Part shown: positions 18,398 through 27,525 of the stretch, in pieces | How the letters are laid out: each line of letters starts with the position of its first letter | How positions within the stretch are numbered: the stretch's first letter is position 1 | Assembly: GCF_018623055.1 (NCBI RefSeq) | Contig: NZ_CP076019.1 | Span: forward strand, 186,001-250,000 | Direction of reading: 5' to 3' | DNA: 64,000 bases | Source: Halorubrum sp. 2020YC2 | GTDB lineage: Archaea > Halobacteriota > Halobacteria > Halobacteriales > Haloferacaceae | Program-made: the position numbers and the translations under genes | Notes under the pieces: model-generated | The model's input: only the letters and a program-made list of their open reading frames with translations | Told to the model about the DNA's origin: nothing | Database searches by the model: none

Positions 18398-18775
18398 ATG
18401 GAGTATCAACCGGGCGTGTGTAACATCGGACCGACCCAACAGCGACGGCGGCTCCTCCTCGGCGTCGGCTCGCTCGCGCTCACGGCGGTCTACGTCGCGG
18501 CGGTCGTCGCGCTCGCGTGGCCGCACTGGGCGCTCCTTGTCTCGGTGTTCCCGCTGTACGGCGCCGCGATGGGCGCGTTACAGTACCGCGAGCGCTTCTG
18601 TATCGGCTTCGCCGGCATGGGCGTCTTCGACGTGGGCGGGGGGACGAACGAGATTCAAAACGAGCAGGCGCTCGCCGCCGACCGCAAGAAGGCGGTCCGG
18701 CTCAACGCGAAGGCGATGGCGATCGGCGCGGCCGGGACGGTGGTCGTCTTCGGTGCGGTGACCGTTCTCTTATAA
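18398..18775 (+). CDS. Conserved haloarchaeal membrane protein
   Basis: 125 residues with three to four hydrophobic spans: LLLGVGSLALTAVYVAAVVA, WALLVSVFPLYGAAMGAL and the C-terminal MAIGAAGTVVVFGAVTVLL. A CxxGFAGMGVFD stretch and the N-terminal YQPGVCNIG supply conserved cysteines. I do not recognise a named function. The TAA stop lies within the TTATAAATAG edge of repeat element 2. Confidence 0.75.
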   Translation: MEYQPGVCNIGPTQQRRRLLLGVGSLALTAVYVAAVVALAWPHWALLVSVFPLYGAAMGALQYRERFCIGFAGMGVFDVGGGTNEIQNEQALAADRKKAVRLNAKAMAIGAAGTVVVFGAVTVLL

Positions 18776-19163
18776 ATAGCGCCGAGTGGATCGGCGGCAG
18801 ACACCGCTACAGATCCAGCTGCTCGTTTATAAATAGTCGACTGCGGATCGACGACGAACACCGCCAAAGCCCCAGCCGCTCGCTTATAACTGGTTGACCG
18901 AAATTCGGCGGCGAATACCTCCAAAGCCCCAGCCGTGAGGTGGGCACACGCTCGTTGCGCTCCTCGTCACTCGCTTCGCTCGTTCCTGCGGTGCTTACAT
19001 CGCCTGTGCCCACCTCACGGCTGCCCCTTTGAGTCCCACCCGACCGCACAGCAACCGCACCTCACGCCTCCCCAGCCTCGCCGCTCACGCCCTGCGGGCG
19101 TTCGCGGCGTCCCTCGCGCGTGCGACTCGCGCCCTCCGGGCGCTCATCGGCACGCGCCACCGC
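18770..19163 (-). repeat. Structured intergenic repeat element, copy 2
   Basis: Minus-strand copy between a membrane-protein gene and purL. P1 has GCGCGTGC/GCACGCGC and inner CGAT/GTCG. P2 is GACGCCGC with inner GAACGCC/GGGCGTGA. P3 is a perfect 19-bp helix, CAGCCGTGAGGTGGGCACA with TGTGCCCACCTCACGGCTG. Its 3' side has three tandem modules with a 57-bp period (plus-strand anchors at 18914, 18857 and 18800), each pairing GGGGCTTTGG-like sequence with a TTATAA segment. The last module is degenerate. The 95 bases between it and purL hold the purL promoter (GTATAGAAAAGC near 19215). Confidence 0.85.
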
Positions 19164-19258
19164 ACAGCACCGCGATCCGTTTGGGATCTCGATCCTCGGA
19201 TACACACAAACGTGCGTATAGAAAAGCATTAGAACCGGCTCGGTAACCACGTAAGTGA

Positions 19259-21520
19259 ATGAGTCTGTCCGATGCGGACCACGAGCTCGTGACCGCGGAG
19301 CTCGGTCGGGAGCCGACGGCGGCCGAGGCCGCGTTATTCGAGAACCTCTGGAGCGAGCACTGCGCGTACCGCTCCTCGCGACCCCTGCTGTCGGCGTTCG
19401 ACAGCGAGGGCGATCAGGTCGTGGTCGGTCCCGGCGACGACGCCGCGGTCCTCGCGCTGCCGGACCCCGAGGTCGCGGACGTGCCCGCGGCCGAGCGCGA
19501 CGCCGACGACTACGGCGACACCTACGTCACGTTCGGCGTCGAGAGCCACAACCACCCCTCCTTCGTCGACCCGTTCGACGGCGCGGCCACGGGCGTCGGC
19601 GGCATCGTCCGCGACACGATGAGCATGGGCGCGTACCCGATCGGCCTCCTCGACTCGCTGTACTTCGGCGGCTTCGACCGCGAGCGCTCCCGCTACCTCT
19701 TCGAGGGCGTCGTCGAGGGCATCTCCCACTACGGCAACTGCATCGGGGTCCCCACGGTCGGCGGCAGCGTCGCCTTCCACGGCGGCTACGAGGGGAACCC
19801 CCTCGTCAACGTCGCCTGCGTCGGCGTCACGAACGAGGACCGCCTCGTCACGGCCACCGCGCAGGAGCCGGGCAACAAGCTGGTCCTCGTCGGCAACGGC
19901 ACCGGCCGCGACGGGCTGGGCGGCGCCTCCTTCGCCTCGGAGGACCTCGCGGAGGACGCCGAGACGGAGGACCGCCCCGCGGTTCAGGTGGGCGACCCCT
20001 ACGCCGAGAAGCGGCTGATCGAGTGTAACGAGGCCTTGGTCGACGAGGACCTCGTGCTGTCCGCCCGCGACCTCGGCGCGGCCGGCCTCGGCGGCGCCTC
20101 CTCCGAACTCGTCGCGAAGGGCGGGCTGGGCGCGCGGATCGACCTCGACGCCGTCCACCAGCGCGAGCCGAACATGAACGCCACCGAGATCCTGCTCGCG
20201 GAGAGCCAAGAGCGGATGTGTTACGAGGTGGCGCCCGGCGACGTCGACCGCGTCGCGGCGCTCGCGGAGCGGTTCGACCTCGGCTGTTCGGTGATCGGCG
20301 AGGTGACCGACGGCAACTACGTCTGCGAGTTCGCAGGCGACGCGGTGCGAGACGACGACGGCGGGGAGGACGACGCGGACTCCGAGGTCGTCGTCGACGC
20401 CGACGCCGAGTTCCTCGCTGACGGCGCACCGATGAACGACCTCGCGAGCGAGCCGCCGAGCCCGCCCGAGCGCGACCTCCCCGACGACGAACCGTCCCTC
20501 GACGAGGCCGTCGACGCCGTCCTCGCGGCCCCCTCGACGGCGAGCAAGCGCTGGGTGTACCGGCAGTACGACCACGAGGTGGGGACGCGGACGGCCGTGA
20601 AGCCCGGCGACGACGCCGCGCTGCTCGCCATCCGCGAGACGGAGGGCGAGAGCGCCTCTGCCGACGGCGTCGGTCTCGCGCTCGCCTCCGGCGCGAACCC
20701 GAAGTGGACCGCGGTCGCGCCGTACGACGGCGCCCGCGCGGTCGCGCTGGAGAACGCGACGAACCTCGCCGCGACCGGCGCGGTCCCGCTCGCCGCCGTC
20801 GACTGCCTCAACGGCGGCAACCCGGAGAACCCGGACGTGTACGGCGCGTTCGAGGGGATCGTCGACGGCCTCGCGGACGCCTGCTCGGCGCTCGACGCGC
20901 CCGTCGTCGGCGGCAACGTCTCGCTGTACAACGACAGCGTCGAGGGACCGATTCCCCCGACGCCGACGCTCGCGGTGCTGGGCACGACGCGCGGGTACGA
21001 CGCCCCGCCCGCCGCGCTCGACGCAGACCGCGCCGACGACTCCGAACTACTGCTCGTCGGCGCCGGCGGCGACGCGCTCGGCGGCTCGGAGTACCTCGCG
21101 CACGCCGGCGGGAGCGACCGGTTCCCGACGCTGCCCGACGACTCCGGCGCCGCCGACGACCTCGCCGGCCTCGTCGCGTCGCTCTCGGCGGCCGCGCGCC
21201 ACGAGTCCACGCTGGCGGCTCACGACGTGAGCGAGGGCGGACTCGCGGTCGCGCTCGCGGAGCTAGTGACCGACGACGCCGGCGTCGACGCCACCCTCCC
21301 CGACCGCGTCGCGGCCTTCGACGAGACGCCCGGTCGGCTGCTCGTCCAGACGACCGACCCCGAGGCGCTCGCCGCCGCGACCGGCGACCTCCCCGTCTTC
21401 CGGCTGGGCGACGTGACGACCGATGGGACGCTCTCGCTCGCGGTCGGGGACGAGTCGGTCGCGCTCTCGGCCGACGCGGTCCGCGACCGCCGCGACGTGA
21501 TCGACCGCGAACTGGCCTGA
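19259..21520 (+). CDS. purL: Phosphoribosylformylglycinamidine synthase subunit PurL
   Basis: 753 residues, the small archaeal PurL that works with PurS and PurQ in step 4 of purine synthesis (FGAR + Gln + ATP to FGAM). The N-terminal [15 protein letters not shown] is diagnostic. ATP and Mg binding is seen in PGDDAAVL and [21 protein letters not shown], and the second half repeats the AIRS-like fold ([27 protein letters not shown]). An acidic insertion lies near residues 365-410. purS and purQ are not in this window. Confidence 0.96.
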   Translation: MSLSDADHELVTAELGREPTAAEAALFENLWSEHCAYRSSRPLLSAFDSEGDQVVVGPGDDAAVLALPDPEVADVPAAERDADDYGDTYVTFGVESHNHPSFVDPFDGAATGVGGIVRDTMSMGAYPIGLLDSLYFGGFDRERSRYLFEGVVEGISHYGNCIGVPTVGGSVAFHGGYEGNPLVNVACVGVTNEDRLVTATAQEPGNKLVLVGNGTGRDGLGGASFASEDLAEDAETEDRPAVQVGDPYAEKRLIECNEALVDEDLVLSARDLGAAGLGGASSELVAKGGLGARIDLDAVHQREPNMNATEILLAESQERMCYEVAPGDVDRVAALAERFDLGCSVIGEVTDGNYVCEFAGDAVRDDDGGEDDADSEVVVDADAEFLADGAPMNDLASEPPSPPERDLPDDEPSLDEAVDAVLAAPSTASKRWVYRQYDHEVGTRTAVKPGDDAALLAIRETEGESASADGVGLALASGANPKWTAVAPYDGARAVALENATNLAATGAVPLAAVDCLNGGNPENPDVYGAFEGIVDGLADACSALDAPVVGGNVSLYNDSVEGPIPPTPTLAVLGTTRGYDAPPAALDADRADDSELLLVGAGGDALGGSEYLAHAGGSDRFPTLPDDSGAADDLAGLVASLSAAARHESTLAAHDVSEGGLAVALAELVTDDAGVDATLPDRVAAFDETPGRLLVQTTDPEALAAATGDLPVFRLGDVTTDGTLSLAVGDESVALSADAVRDRRDVIDRELA

Positions 21521-21592
21521 GCCGCCGCGACGCCCGGACCTGCGCCCCTTTGCGACCACCGATTTCGACGCCGCGAGAGCGAGCGATACGCT

Positions 21593-21608
21593 TTTAGGTA
21601 CTCCTAAA
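21593..21608. promoter_or_regulatory. Iron-box-like palindrome (DtxR-type operator)
   Basis: TTTAGGTACTCCTAAA is a perfect 6+4+6 inverted repeat just before the ABC ATPase gene. It closely resembles DtxR/SirR-family metal-regulator boxes (TTAGG...CCTAA). The location at the expected promoter would block transcription when the repressor carries iron or manganese. The identity of the repressor is inferred. Confidence 0.65.
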
Positions 21609-21660
21609 GTATGTGGCGGCAACCGCGGGACGCCGGTCGCCCGGCGCCCGCCACTCATCG

Positions 21661-22847
21661 ATGGCATCTACTGAACCAGTCGGGACGACGCGCTCGGTCG
21701 AGTCGGAGGACGCGACGACCGAGAAGTCGGACGGCGCGGCCGCCGGCGGTCGGACGGACACCGCTTCCGACGACGCGGCCCCCGCCGCCGCGGACCCCGT
21801 CCTGTCGCTGTCGGGGATCACGAAGGCGTTCGGTCCCGAGACCGCCGTCGAAGACGTCTCGCTCGACGTGCGCTCCGGCGAACTGCTGACGTTCCTCGGC
21901 CCCTCCGGCTGCGGCAAGACGACGACGCTCCGCACGATCGCGGGGCTGGAGGAGCCGACCGAGGGCCGGATATCGATCGACGGCGAGACCGTCGCCGGCG
22001 ACGAGGCGTTCGTTCCGCCGGAGCAGCGCGACGTGGGCATCGTCTTCCAGAACTTCGCGCTCTTCCCGCATCTCACCGTCCGCGAGAACATCGCGTTCGG
22101 GCTGACCGACGCCGACGCCGCCGAGAGCGAGGCGCGCGTCGACGAACTGCTCGAACTCGTCGAGATGACCGACCACGGCGAGAAGACTCCCGACCAGCTC
22201 TCCGGCGGCCAGAAGCAGCGCGTGGCGCTCGCCCGCTCGCTCGCGCCCGAACCCGAGGTGCTCCTCTTAGACGAGCCGTTCTCGAACCTCGACGTGCGCC
22301 TCCGGGTGGAGATGCGCGAGGAGGTGCGCCGCATCCTTAAAAAGGCAGGCGTCACCGCGGTCTCGGTCACCCACGACCAGGAGGAGGCGCTTTCAATCTC
22401 CGACCGGGTCGCCGTCATGAACGACGGGACGATCGAACAGGTCGGCCGCCCGAGTCGGTGTTCGAGCGCCCCGAGTCGAAGTTCGTCGCCTCCTTCCTCG
22501 GCCGGGCGTCGTTCCTCGAAGGGGAACTCCGCGACGGGAAGGTCGACACCGGTATCGGCCGCTTCGACGCCGTGACGCTGGAGGGGTACGACACCGTCTA
22601 CGACGGCGCGCCCGTCGACGTGCTCGTCCGTCCCGACGACCTGCGCGCGACGCCGGCCAGCCCCGAACTCGCGGACGGCGTCGTCACCTCGCGGCAGTAC
22701 GTCGGTCCCTCGTTCGTCTACCGGGTCGAACTCGACTCCGGCGAGGCGGTCCATTGCCTCCACAACCACGTCGAAGAGTTCGACCTCGACGAGCCGGTCG
22801 CCCTCGAACTCACCGCGGACCACCCGCTCGCCTGGTACCCGCGGTAA
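21661..22847 (+). pseudogene. ABC transporter ATPase, ferric-iron type, frameshifted
   Basis: The first frame (ATG 21661) encodes an ATPase with Walker [10 protein letters not shown] near residue 82, signature [15 protein letters not shown] near 180 and Walker B VLLLDEP near 200. The frame is lost at about 22452, where CGCCCGAGTCG appears to lack one G. The next frame resumes with the family-consistent [15 protein letters not shown] and a regulatory C-terminal domain. The gene is either dead or carries a sequencing error. No permease or binding-protein gene is adjacent. Together with the iron-box operator, it looks like an orphan of an iron(III) importer. Confidence 0.8.
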
Positions 22848-22899
22848 GCGAGTCGCTGTTGGCTGATTCGGGATGATTCAAAAAGCGTCGAGCGGCGGC

Positions 22900-23049
22900 T
22901 CAGAAGGTCGCGAGGAACGGCACCGCGTACGCGATCAGCAGGCCGACGAGCGTGACGGCCGCGCCGATACCGACCTCGCGGCTCCCGAACTCCTGCATCG
23001 GGGCGGTCACGCGCTCGTCCGGGTCCGGCTCGTGCGAGTGGTCGTCCAT
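22900..23049 (-). CDS. Small membrane protein (DUF7550-like), intact copy
   Basis: 49 residues from ATG 23047-23049: an acidic, His-containing N-terminus (MDDHSHEPDPDERV), then one membrane span GAAVTLVGLLIAYAVPFLATF. Function is unknown. A decayed second copy lies at 24175-24326, which shows the pair arose by duplication and supports this short frame as a true gene. Confidence 0.75.
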   Translation of the reverse strand: MDDHSHEPDPDERVTAPMQEFGSREVGIGAAVTLVGLLIAYAVPFLATF

Positions 23050-23236
23050 GCTCGCGGATCCGGTCGGGGGATACATAAGGTCACCTGAACGGGACAGTCG
23101 TTCCGTGTCGCTGTCAGGCCGGAGAAACGCCGTTCGGAACCCGATCAGGCCCGTTAACTGGACGGATTTGACGTTGTGGACGGTCCTGGCTTCCGCTCGG
23201 GTATGATTTATACAACCGCGGACGCAACACAACGGT
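23050..23236 (+). promoter_or_regulatory. Promoter of the RHH antitoxin operon
   Basis: GATTTATACAAC at about 23204-23215 is a good haloarchaeal TATA box. It lies about 27 bases before ATG 23237, predicting a leaderless or nearly leaderless antitoxin-toxin transcript. The rest of the gap shows no other clear signal. Confidence 0.5.
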
Positions 23237-23527
23237 ATGTCAGAAACGGGTACGAACGACTCCGATATCGATGATCCCGAGACGACGACGATCAACATTC
23301 GGGTCACCGAGCGTCAGTTGGCGGAGATCGACGCGGTCTGGAAGGAGGAGGGGTACACGTCTCGGAGCGAATTCCTCCGGCACGCGATCCGCGACGCGAC
23401 GCATCACCCCGGCGCGTCGCGCGACATGCTGGCGAGCATCGCCGCTGAGGAGTACGCGATGCGAAAGGGTGAGAGCGAGGCCGTCTCTCGCGACGAGGTC
23501 CTCGAACTGATCGATGACGAGGAGTGA
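23237..23527 (+). CDS. Ribbon-helix-helix antitoxin
   Basis: 96 residues. The RHH core TTINIRVTERQLAEIDAVWK and SRSEFLRHAIRD spans residues 16-52. The C-terminal part is the toxin-binding tail. It precedes and overlaps by 14 bases a RelE-family toxin frame, the standard order of a type II toxin-antitoxin pair. RHH antitoxins autoregulate their promoter. The antitoxin frame is intact while the toxin is frameshifted. Confidence 0.85.
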   Translation: MSETGTNDSDIDDPETTTINIRVTERQLAEIDAVWKEEGYTSRSEFLRHAIRDATHHPGASRDMLASIAAEEYAMRKGESEAVSRDEVLELIDDEE

Positions 23528-23800
23528 CGACTGGACGTGGGAGTTCCGGCCGCCGGCCGCACGGGCGTTCGAGGGGCTCGATGCGCCGATACAGCGCCGG
23601 ATCGTCTCGAAGCTCGACGACATCGTGACCGACGAGTGGCGAGACCCGCCCGAGTATATCGAACCGCTTTCGGGCGTTCCACATGGAAAAATTCGTATCG
23701 GTGACTTTCGGTTGGAGCCTCCGCGGATCGCGATCGAGGGGTCGTGGTGATCTACGACATCGAGCATCGATCGGACGCGTACCGTCCCGGCGACGACTGA
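23514..23800 (+). pseudogene. RelE/ParE-type toxin, frameshifted
   Basis: The frame opens WTWEFRPPAARAFEGLDAPI, then RRIVSKLDDIVTDEW, typical of the RelE fold, and continues to KIRIGDFRL. The expected C-terminal strand RGVVVIYDIEHRSDAYRP lies in another frame and ends at TGA 23798-23800. A single missing G near 23716 (TTGGAG for TTGGGAG) would restore one 95-residue protein. As written, the toxin lacks its catalytic C-terminal strand and would be inactive. Confidence 0.78.
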
Positions 23801-23817
23801 GCGCCGATTCGTACTCG

Positions 23818-24078
23818 ATGTGCGATTCACGCACGTCCGAGGAGAATCCGGCCGGAGCTGATGACGGTCCCGAGCGACCGCCCCGCTACGAGCAGGTGAT
23901 CCGATGGGCCGAGTATATCAAAGCGCAGCCGCCGAGGTGTGGGGACCACAGCAGAACGCGGTCGTGAACGGGCAGATCGAGAGCGCAGGCGGTCGACGAG
24001 AGCGCCGAGGAGCAGGAGGCAATCCGGGAGTTCGCTGACACGGAGTTGTACGACACTAACGGCGATCCCGACGCCTGA
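23818..24078 (+). pseudogene. Small hypothetical gene with two frameshifts
   Basis: Three overlapping frames read as one acidic protein of about 87 residues: ERPPRYEQVIRWAEYIKAQP, then EVWGPQQNAVVNGQIESA, then AVDESAEEQEAIREFADTEL ending at TGA 24076-24078. Each join needs one base restored (near 23935 and 23983). I do not recognise the family. It follows the toxin-antitoxin pair by 17 bases and may have belonged to that operon. Confidence 0.6.
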
Positions 24079-24174
24079 TCGCGCTCCATCTTGACGTTCT
24101 GTTCGCTTCTGTCGGTACAGGAGCACCGTTCAAATCCGGAGTCTATGTGGTTACCATATTCCTTACAACAGCGC

Positions 24175-24326
24175 TCAGAAAGTGGCGAAGAACGGAACGG
24201 TGAACGGGATCAAGGTGGACGAGCGTGACAGCCACATCAATGCCGACTCGGGGGCTCTTGAACTCCTACATCAGGGTAGTCAGGCACGCGTCCGGGTCGG
24301 GCTGCTGGAGTGACTGTACTGTCCAT
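24175..24326 (-). pseudogene. Decayed duplicate of the 49-residue membrane-protein gene
   Basis: Base-by-base comparison with 22900-23049 shows the same order of motifs: the TCAGAAAGTGGCGAAGAACGG end, GACGAGCGTGACAGCC, GAACTCCT, ACGCGTCCGGGTCGG and a final start CAT. Indels break the frame, and the length is 152 rather than 150 bases. It is a clear relic of a duplication about 1.28 kb away. The following 24327-24532 is AT-richer than its surroundings and holds no gene that I can support. Confidence 0.75.
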
Positions 24327-24532
24327 GTGCGGTTGTGCGGTCGCCGGGTGTAACTGCGTGAACGTATGCGTCGGCTTGTATATACTTCGTACACCCGTAT
24401 CTGCTTTGTCTTTAGTTACATTCCTCAATGTACCGAGTTTGGACTGTATGACTGACACTAAAAATTGACATCGTCAAAAACTACGGAGAGCTACTGGCCC
24501 AAAATTTGTAATTAAATGGGTGCTGTCGGGTT

Positions 24533-25100
24533 TTAGTTTTCGAACGTTATTTCAACCGTCCCAGTTTCCCACTCGCTTCCAAGGTCGGCTCCCGTCGTGT
24601 CGATACCAACCCCAACTCCCACGTACGAACCGCTACCCGTACCGGGGAATCCCTCAGTGTAGTCTCCGTCGGGGTTGACCTCGGTTGGTCGACCCTGCTG
24701 CGGTATATCGTAGAACGAAATGTTCCGGATTATCGAGTCTACTCCAGTCGATCTCGGCCGTCACACTGTCACCGATCCGCGATCCGTACCCAAACACGTT
24801 GTCAAAGAAGTACTCGGAGTCGGTACTGAGCCCCGTCCCGTCGGAAAGGAAGCCACCACTGTCGACATCTGCATTCTAATTGAACCGTAACTCGAGTTTG
24901 CCGTTCTGCTGTTCGGCGTACTGTGAATTCTCCAAGCCTGAATCATCTGCGAGCAGCGTTGCGAACGCACTATTGTCCGAGACGACTGAAACGCTCACAC
25001 CACGCGATGCGCTTGCCTGCGAGAACGCACCTGTCCCCGTTGCCGCCGCAGTTCCAGTTGCCAATGCGCCCAGCCCGACCACGAATTTGCGTCGTTCCAT
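24533..25100 (-). pseudogene. DUF1102-type exported protein, disrupted
   Basis: ATG 25098-25100 opens a Tat/Sec-like leader (MERRKFVVGLGALATGTAAA) and the motif TGTGAFSQASASRGVSVSV shared by haloarchaeal DUF1102-type surface proteins. An in-frame TAG at 24876-24878 ends the frame after 74 residues. The same frame continues NADVDSGGFLSDGTGL and on, then a frameshift around 24715-24760 leads to DYTEGFPGTGSGSYVGVGVG and a normal stop at 24533-24535. One nonsense and one frame change together mean true decay. Confidence 0.75.
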
Positions 25101-25214
25101 TGTTGGTCTACCTGTTACAGCACGCGACCCGCCTTCGGGGACACGAGACATCTCGTGTCACCCCGGGTCGCTCTACTACATCCATGGGACGTATCCCATA
25201 TCGTTATGAGTCAG

Positions 25215-25613
25215 CAGAAGGCGTTCTGGACGGTGTTGAACACGCTTCGTCCACGTCGGTCAGCGCGGGGGTCGGTTCGACGACCCCGCGATCCTTGTTG
25301 AACTCCACGCCCCCGGCGTCGTCCATCTTCGGCAGGTGCGCTGCTGAAGGCCGTGTACACTCGCTTCCGCTCGCTGCTCGATCTCGGCGGTGTCGATACC
25401 GTTCTCCCAGGCGGCGATCTGCTCGGCCATCTCGCCAATCTCGACCGCGTCGTCCGGGTCGCGTTTCAACAGGTGGACCGCGAACCGGCGCCGCTGGTTC
25501 GCGAGAACGTCGAACAGGTCGTCCTCGGAGAGCTCCGCCGTCGGCTCTGCCCCTCCTCGTCGATCCGCTGTGCCGACGCCATTAACGTCTGACAAATATG
25601 AATACGCCAACAT
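25215..25613 (-). pseudogene. DUF7344-type winged-helix regulator, copy 1, truncated
   Basis: The N-terminus is complete: ATG 25611-25613, then AELSEDDLFDVLANQRRRFA and HLLKRDPDDAVEIGEMAEQI, a winged-helix domain with DUF7344 character. The frame is lost after DTAEI because of small deletions relative to copy 2 at 26639-27234. Homology stops at 25251, so the two C-terminal membrane spans are missing. Confidence 0.72.
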
Positions 25614-25814
25614 AAAACCACGGGTTGTGATAACTCAGCAACGTTTACATGCGTTTACGAACGACCCCCGGCCCGGACTCGAAAACCGAACTAAAGCCCC
25701 TCAAACGTCCAAATTCGCGCGTTCTGTATTCCTGACAACATATTTGATCGAGGGATTCACCCGAAAATCACATCCCGGATCACTCTGTCGGGGGGCCGAT
25801 TGGCGGCCGTACAC
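25251..25814. repeat. Long direct repeat, copy 1
   Basis: This 564-bp segment matches 26890-27438 almost base for base (offset about 1640), apart from short indels: 22 bases are present here but missing in copy 2 near 27178, and a few single bases differ. It covers the N-terminal half of the DUF7344 gene and its upstream AT-rich region. It marks a segmental duplication of about 1.6 kb. Confidence 0.9.
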
Positions 25815-25855
25815 TTCCTGCTCTGTCCGGGGAACTGTACCCGATCAACGAACTC

Positions 25856-26466
25856 TTACGGATCGCTCTCCGCCCTGTGAAGCGTGAACGAGCGCGTGTC
25901 ACCGAACAGCTGCGCGCTGACACCGCCTTCGACCCCCTCGATCGTGATTGTTACTTCGACGTCGGCGCTGCCTTCGAGCGGGAGGTACGCATCCGCGACG
26001 ATCCGAACCCATTCGCCGGGTCCGAACGCGTCATCTTCGTTCGCGGCCGGGTAGTCGCCGTTCGTTGACCCGCGCTCGATCGCTACGTGATCCTCGTTGA
26101 CGTCGGTGAAGTCCTCGTCGCTGAGCGTTTCGTCGGGAGCCGCTTGGCTATCGTAGCGCTCGACGGCGACGTCTCGCAGTACGTCACCCTCTCTGTCGTC
26201 GTCTTCGTACTCGTACTCGACGCGACGAGAGCGAGGTCTTGGTTGCCACCGAACTGATTCCGAACGCGAACGAGCGTGACCTGTTGACCGTATTCGACGC
26301 TTGCGCCGTCGCTCGGCGTCTCGTACCGAATGTACGCGTTCTCGTCGTCCGCCACGTTCACCTCTACCCCCCGCTCCGCCTCCATACTACTGAACGCGCC
26401 GGTCCCGACGCTCATCGCGCCGGAACTCGCGCCGCCGAGCAGAAGAATGAGGTTGCGTCGTTTCAT
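25856..26466 (-). pseudogene. DUF1102-type exported protein, single frameshift
   Basis: ATG 26464-26466 starts MKRRNLILLLGGASSGAMSV, a leader peptide, then GTGAFSSMEAERGVEVNV. A frame change near 26225 (one base missing after GACCTCGCTCTCGTC) passes into VEYEYEDDDREGDVLRDVAV, ending at TAA 25856-25858. The restored product is about 203 residues with an immunoglobulin-like beta composition. It is paralogous to the gene at 24533-25100 and to the N-terminal domain at 27526. Confidence 0.72.
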
Positions 26467-26638
26467 GTGCCGTGTGGGGACCGGTGTCGTCTACTCGTCG
26501 GGACAACGCCTCGGAAGCATAAGGTTATGCGCCGCTGGAAGCCGGTATGGCGCCGCTTGAACGCCCGCGGTCGTTGCCTGAACATCGTCTGTCGACCTCC
26601 CCTCGGCCCGGTCGGCGGCTCCCGCGACGCGGGTCGCG

Positions 26639-27234
26639 TCACTCGCGGTCCACTTCCGGCGGCTCCTCCCCGCGCCCGACCTCCATCTCCGCGGCGTAGT
26701 ACTTGTGCGCCAGCGCCGAGAAGGCGAACGCGACGACGATGGCCAGCGTCCACCCCATCTCGGGCAGGAGGGTGAAGGGCCACACCCCGAGCCACACCGC
26801 CGCGACCAGCGCGGCGGCCACCCCGGAGAGCCCGAGGTAGTACTCGCTCCACGGGATCTCTCGCCCCTCGACGACGTCGAGGTAGACGTCCACGTCGGTC
26901 AGCGCGGGGGTCGGTTCGACGACCCCGCGATCCTTGTTGAACTCCACGACCCCGGCGTCGTCCATCTTCGGCAGGTGCGACTGCTGAAGGGCCGTGTACA
27001 CTCGCTTCCGCTCGCTGCTCGATATCTCGGCGGTGTCGATACCGTTCTCCCAGGCGGCGATCTGCTCGGCCATCTCGCCAATCTCGACCGCGTCGTCCGG
27101 GTCGCGTTTCAACAGGTGGACCGCGAACCGGCGCCGCTGGTTCGCGAGAACGTCGAACAGGTCGTCCTCGGAGAGCTCCGTCGATCCGCTGTGCCGACGC
27201 CATTAACGTCTGACAAATATGAATACGCCAACAT
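26639..27234 (-). pseudogene. DUF7344-type regulator with two membrane spans, copy 2 (start region damaged)
   Basis: The readable part spans the winged helix (ELSEDDLFDVLANQRRRFAV to VYTALQQSHLPKMDDAGVVE) and two membrane helices (YYLGLSGVAAALVAAVWLG and MGWTLAIVVAFAFSALAHKY). Compared with copy 1, a 22-base deletion near 27178 puts the original ATG (27232-27234) out of frame, and no ATG precedes codon 27112. Translation from 27112 would lose the first recognition helices. DUF7344 proteins are haloarchaeal regulators. The target here is probably the neighbouring surface genes. Confidence 0.7.
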
Positions 27235-27438
27235 AAAACCACGGGTTGTGATAACTCAGCAACGTTTACATGCGTTTACGAACGACCCCCGGCCCGGACT
27301 CGAAAACCGAACTAAAGCCCCTCAAACGTCCAAATTCGCGCGTTCTGTATTCCTGACAACATATTTGATCGAGGGGATTCACCCGAAAATATCACATCCC
27401 GGATCACTCTGTCGGGGGGCCGATTGGCGGCCGTACAC
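26890..27438. repeat. Long direct repeat, copy 2
   Basis: Partner of 25251-25814. The two copies diverge abruptly at their ends (at CCACGTCGGT and just after GTACAC), giving sharp duplication boundaries. The unique 1.07 kb between them contains the DUF1102-type pseudogene and the C-terminal part of this DUF7344 gene. Recombination between copies would delete or amplify that segment. Confidence 0.9.
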
Positions 27439-27525
27439 CGTTCTCGGACGGCCTGACGGCTCCCTTCCGAACTTCAAGCAGCGCATAACCAAGGGCCTCC
27501 GACGGTAACGGGCGATCAGTCACGG

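Noticed and set aside
18655-19246. Short ORFs inside the structured elements (for example repeated GALEVFAVDPQ-type or Arg/Pro/His-rich peptides)
   Set aside because: Stem sequences change freely between copies while pairing is kept, frames differ between copies, and the predicted peptides are Arg-rich or hydrophobic, unlike the acidic haloarchaeal proteome.
24327-24532. Possible gene in the AT-richer stretch (73-codon frame on the minus strand)
   Set aside because: No homology, weak start, mixed composition. It probably belongs to decayed DNA.
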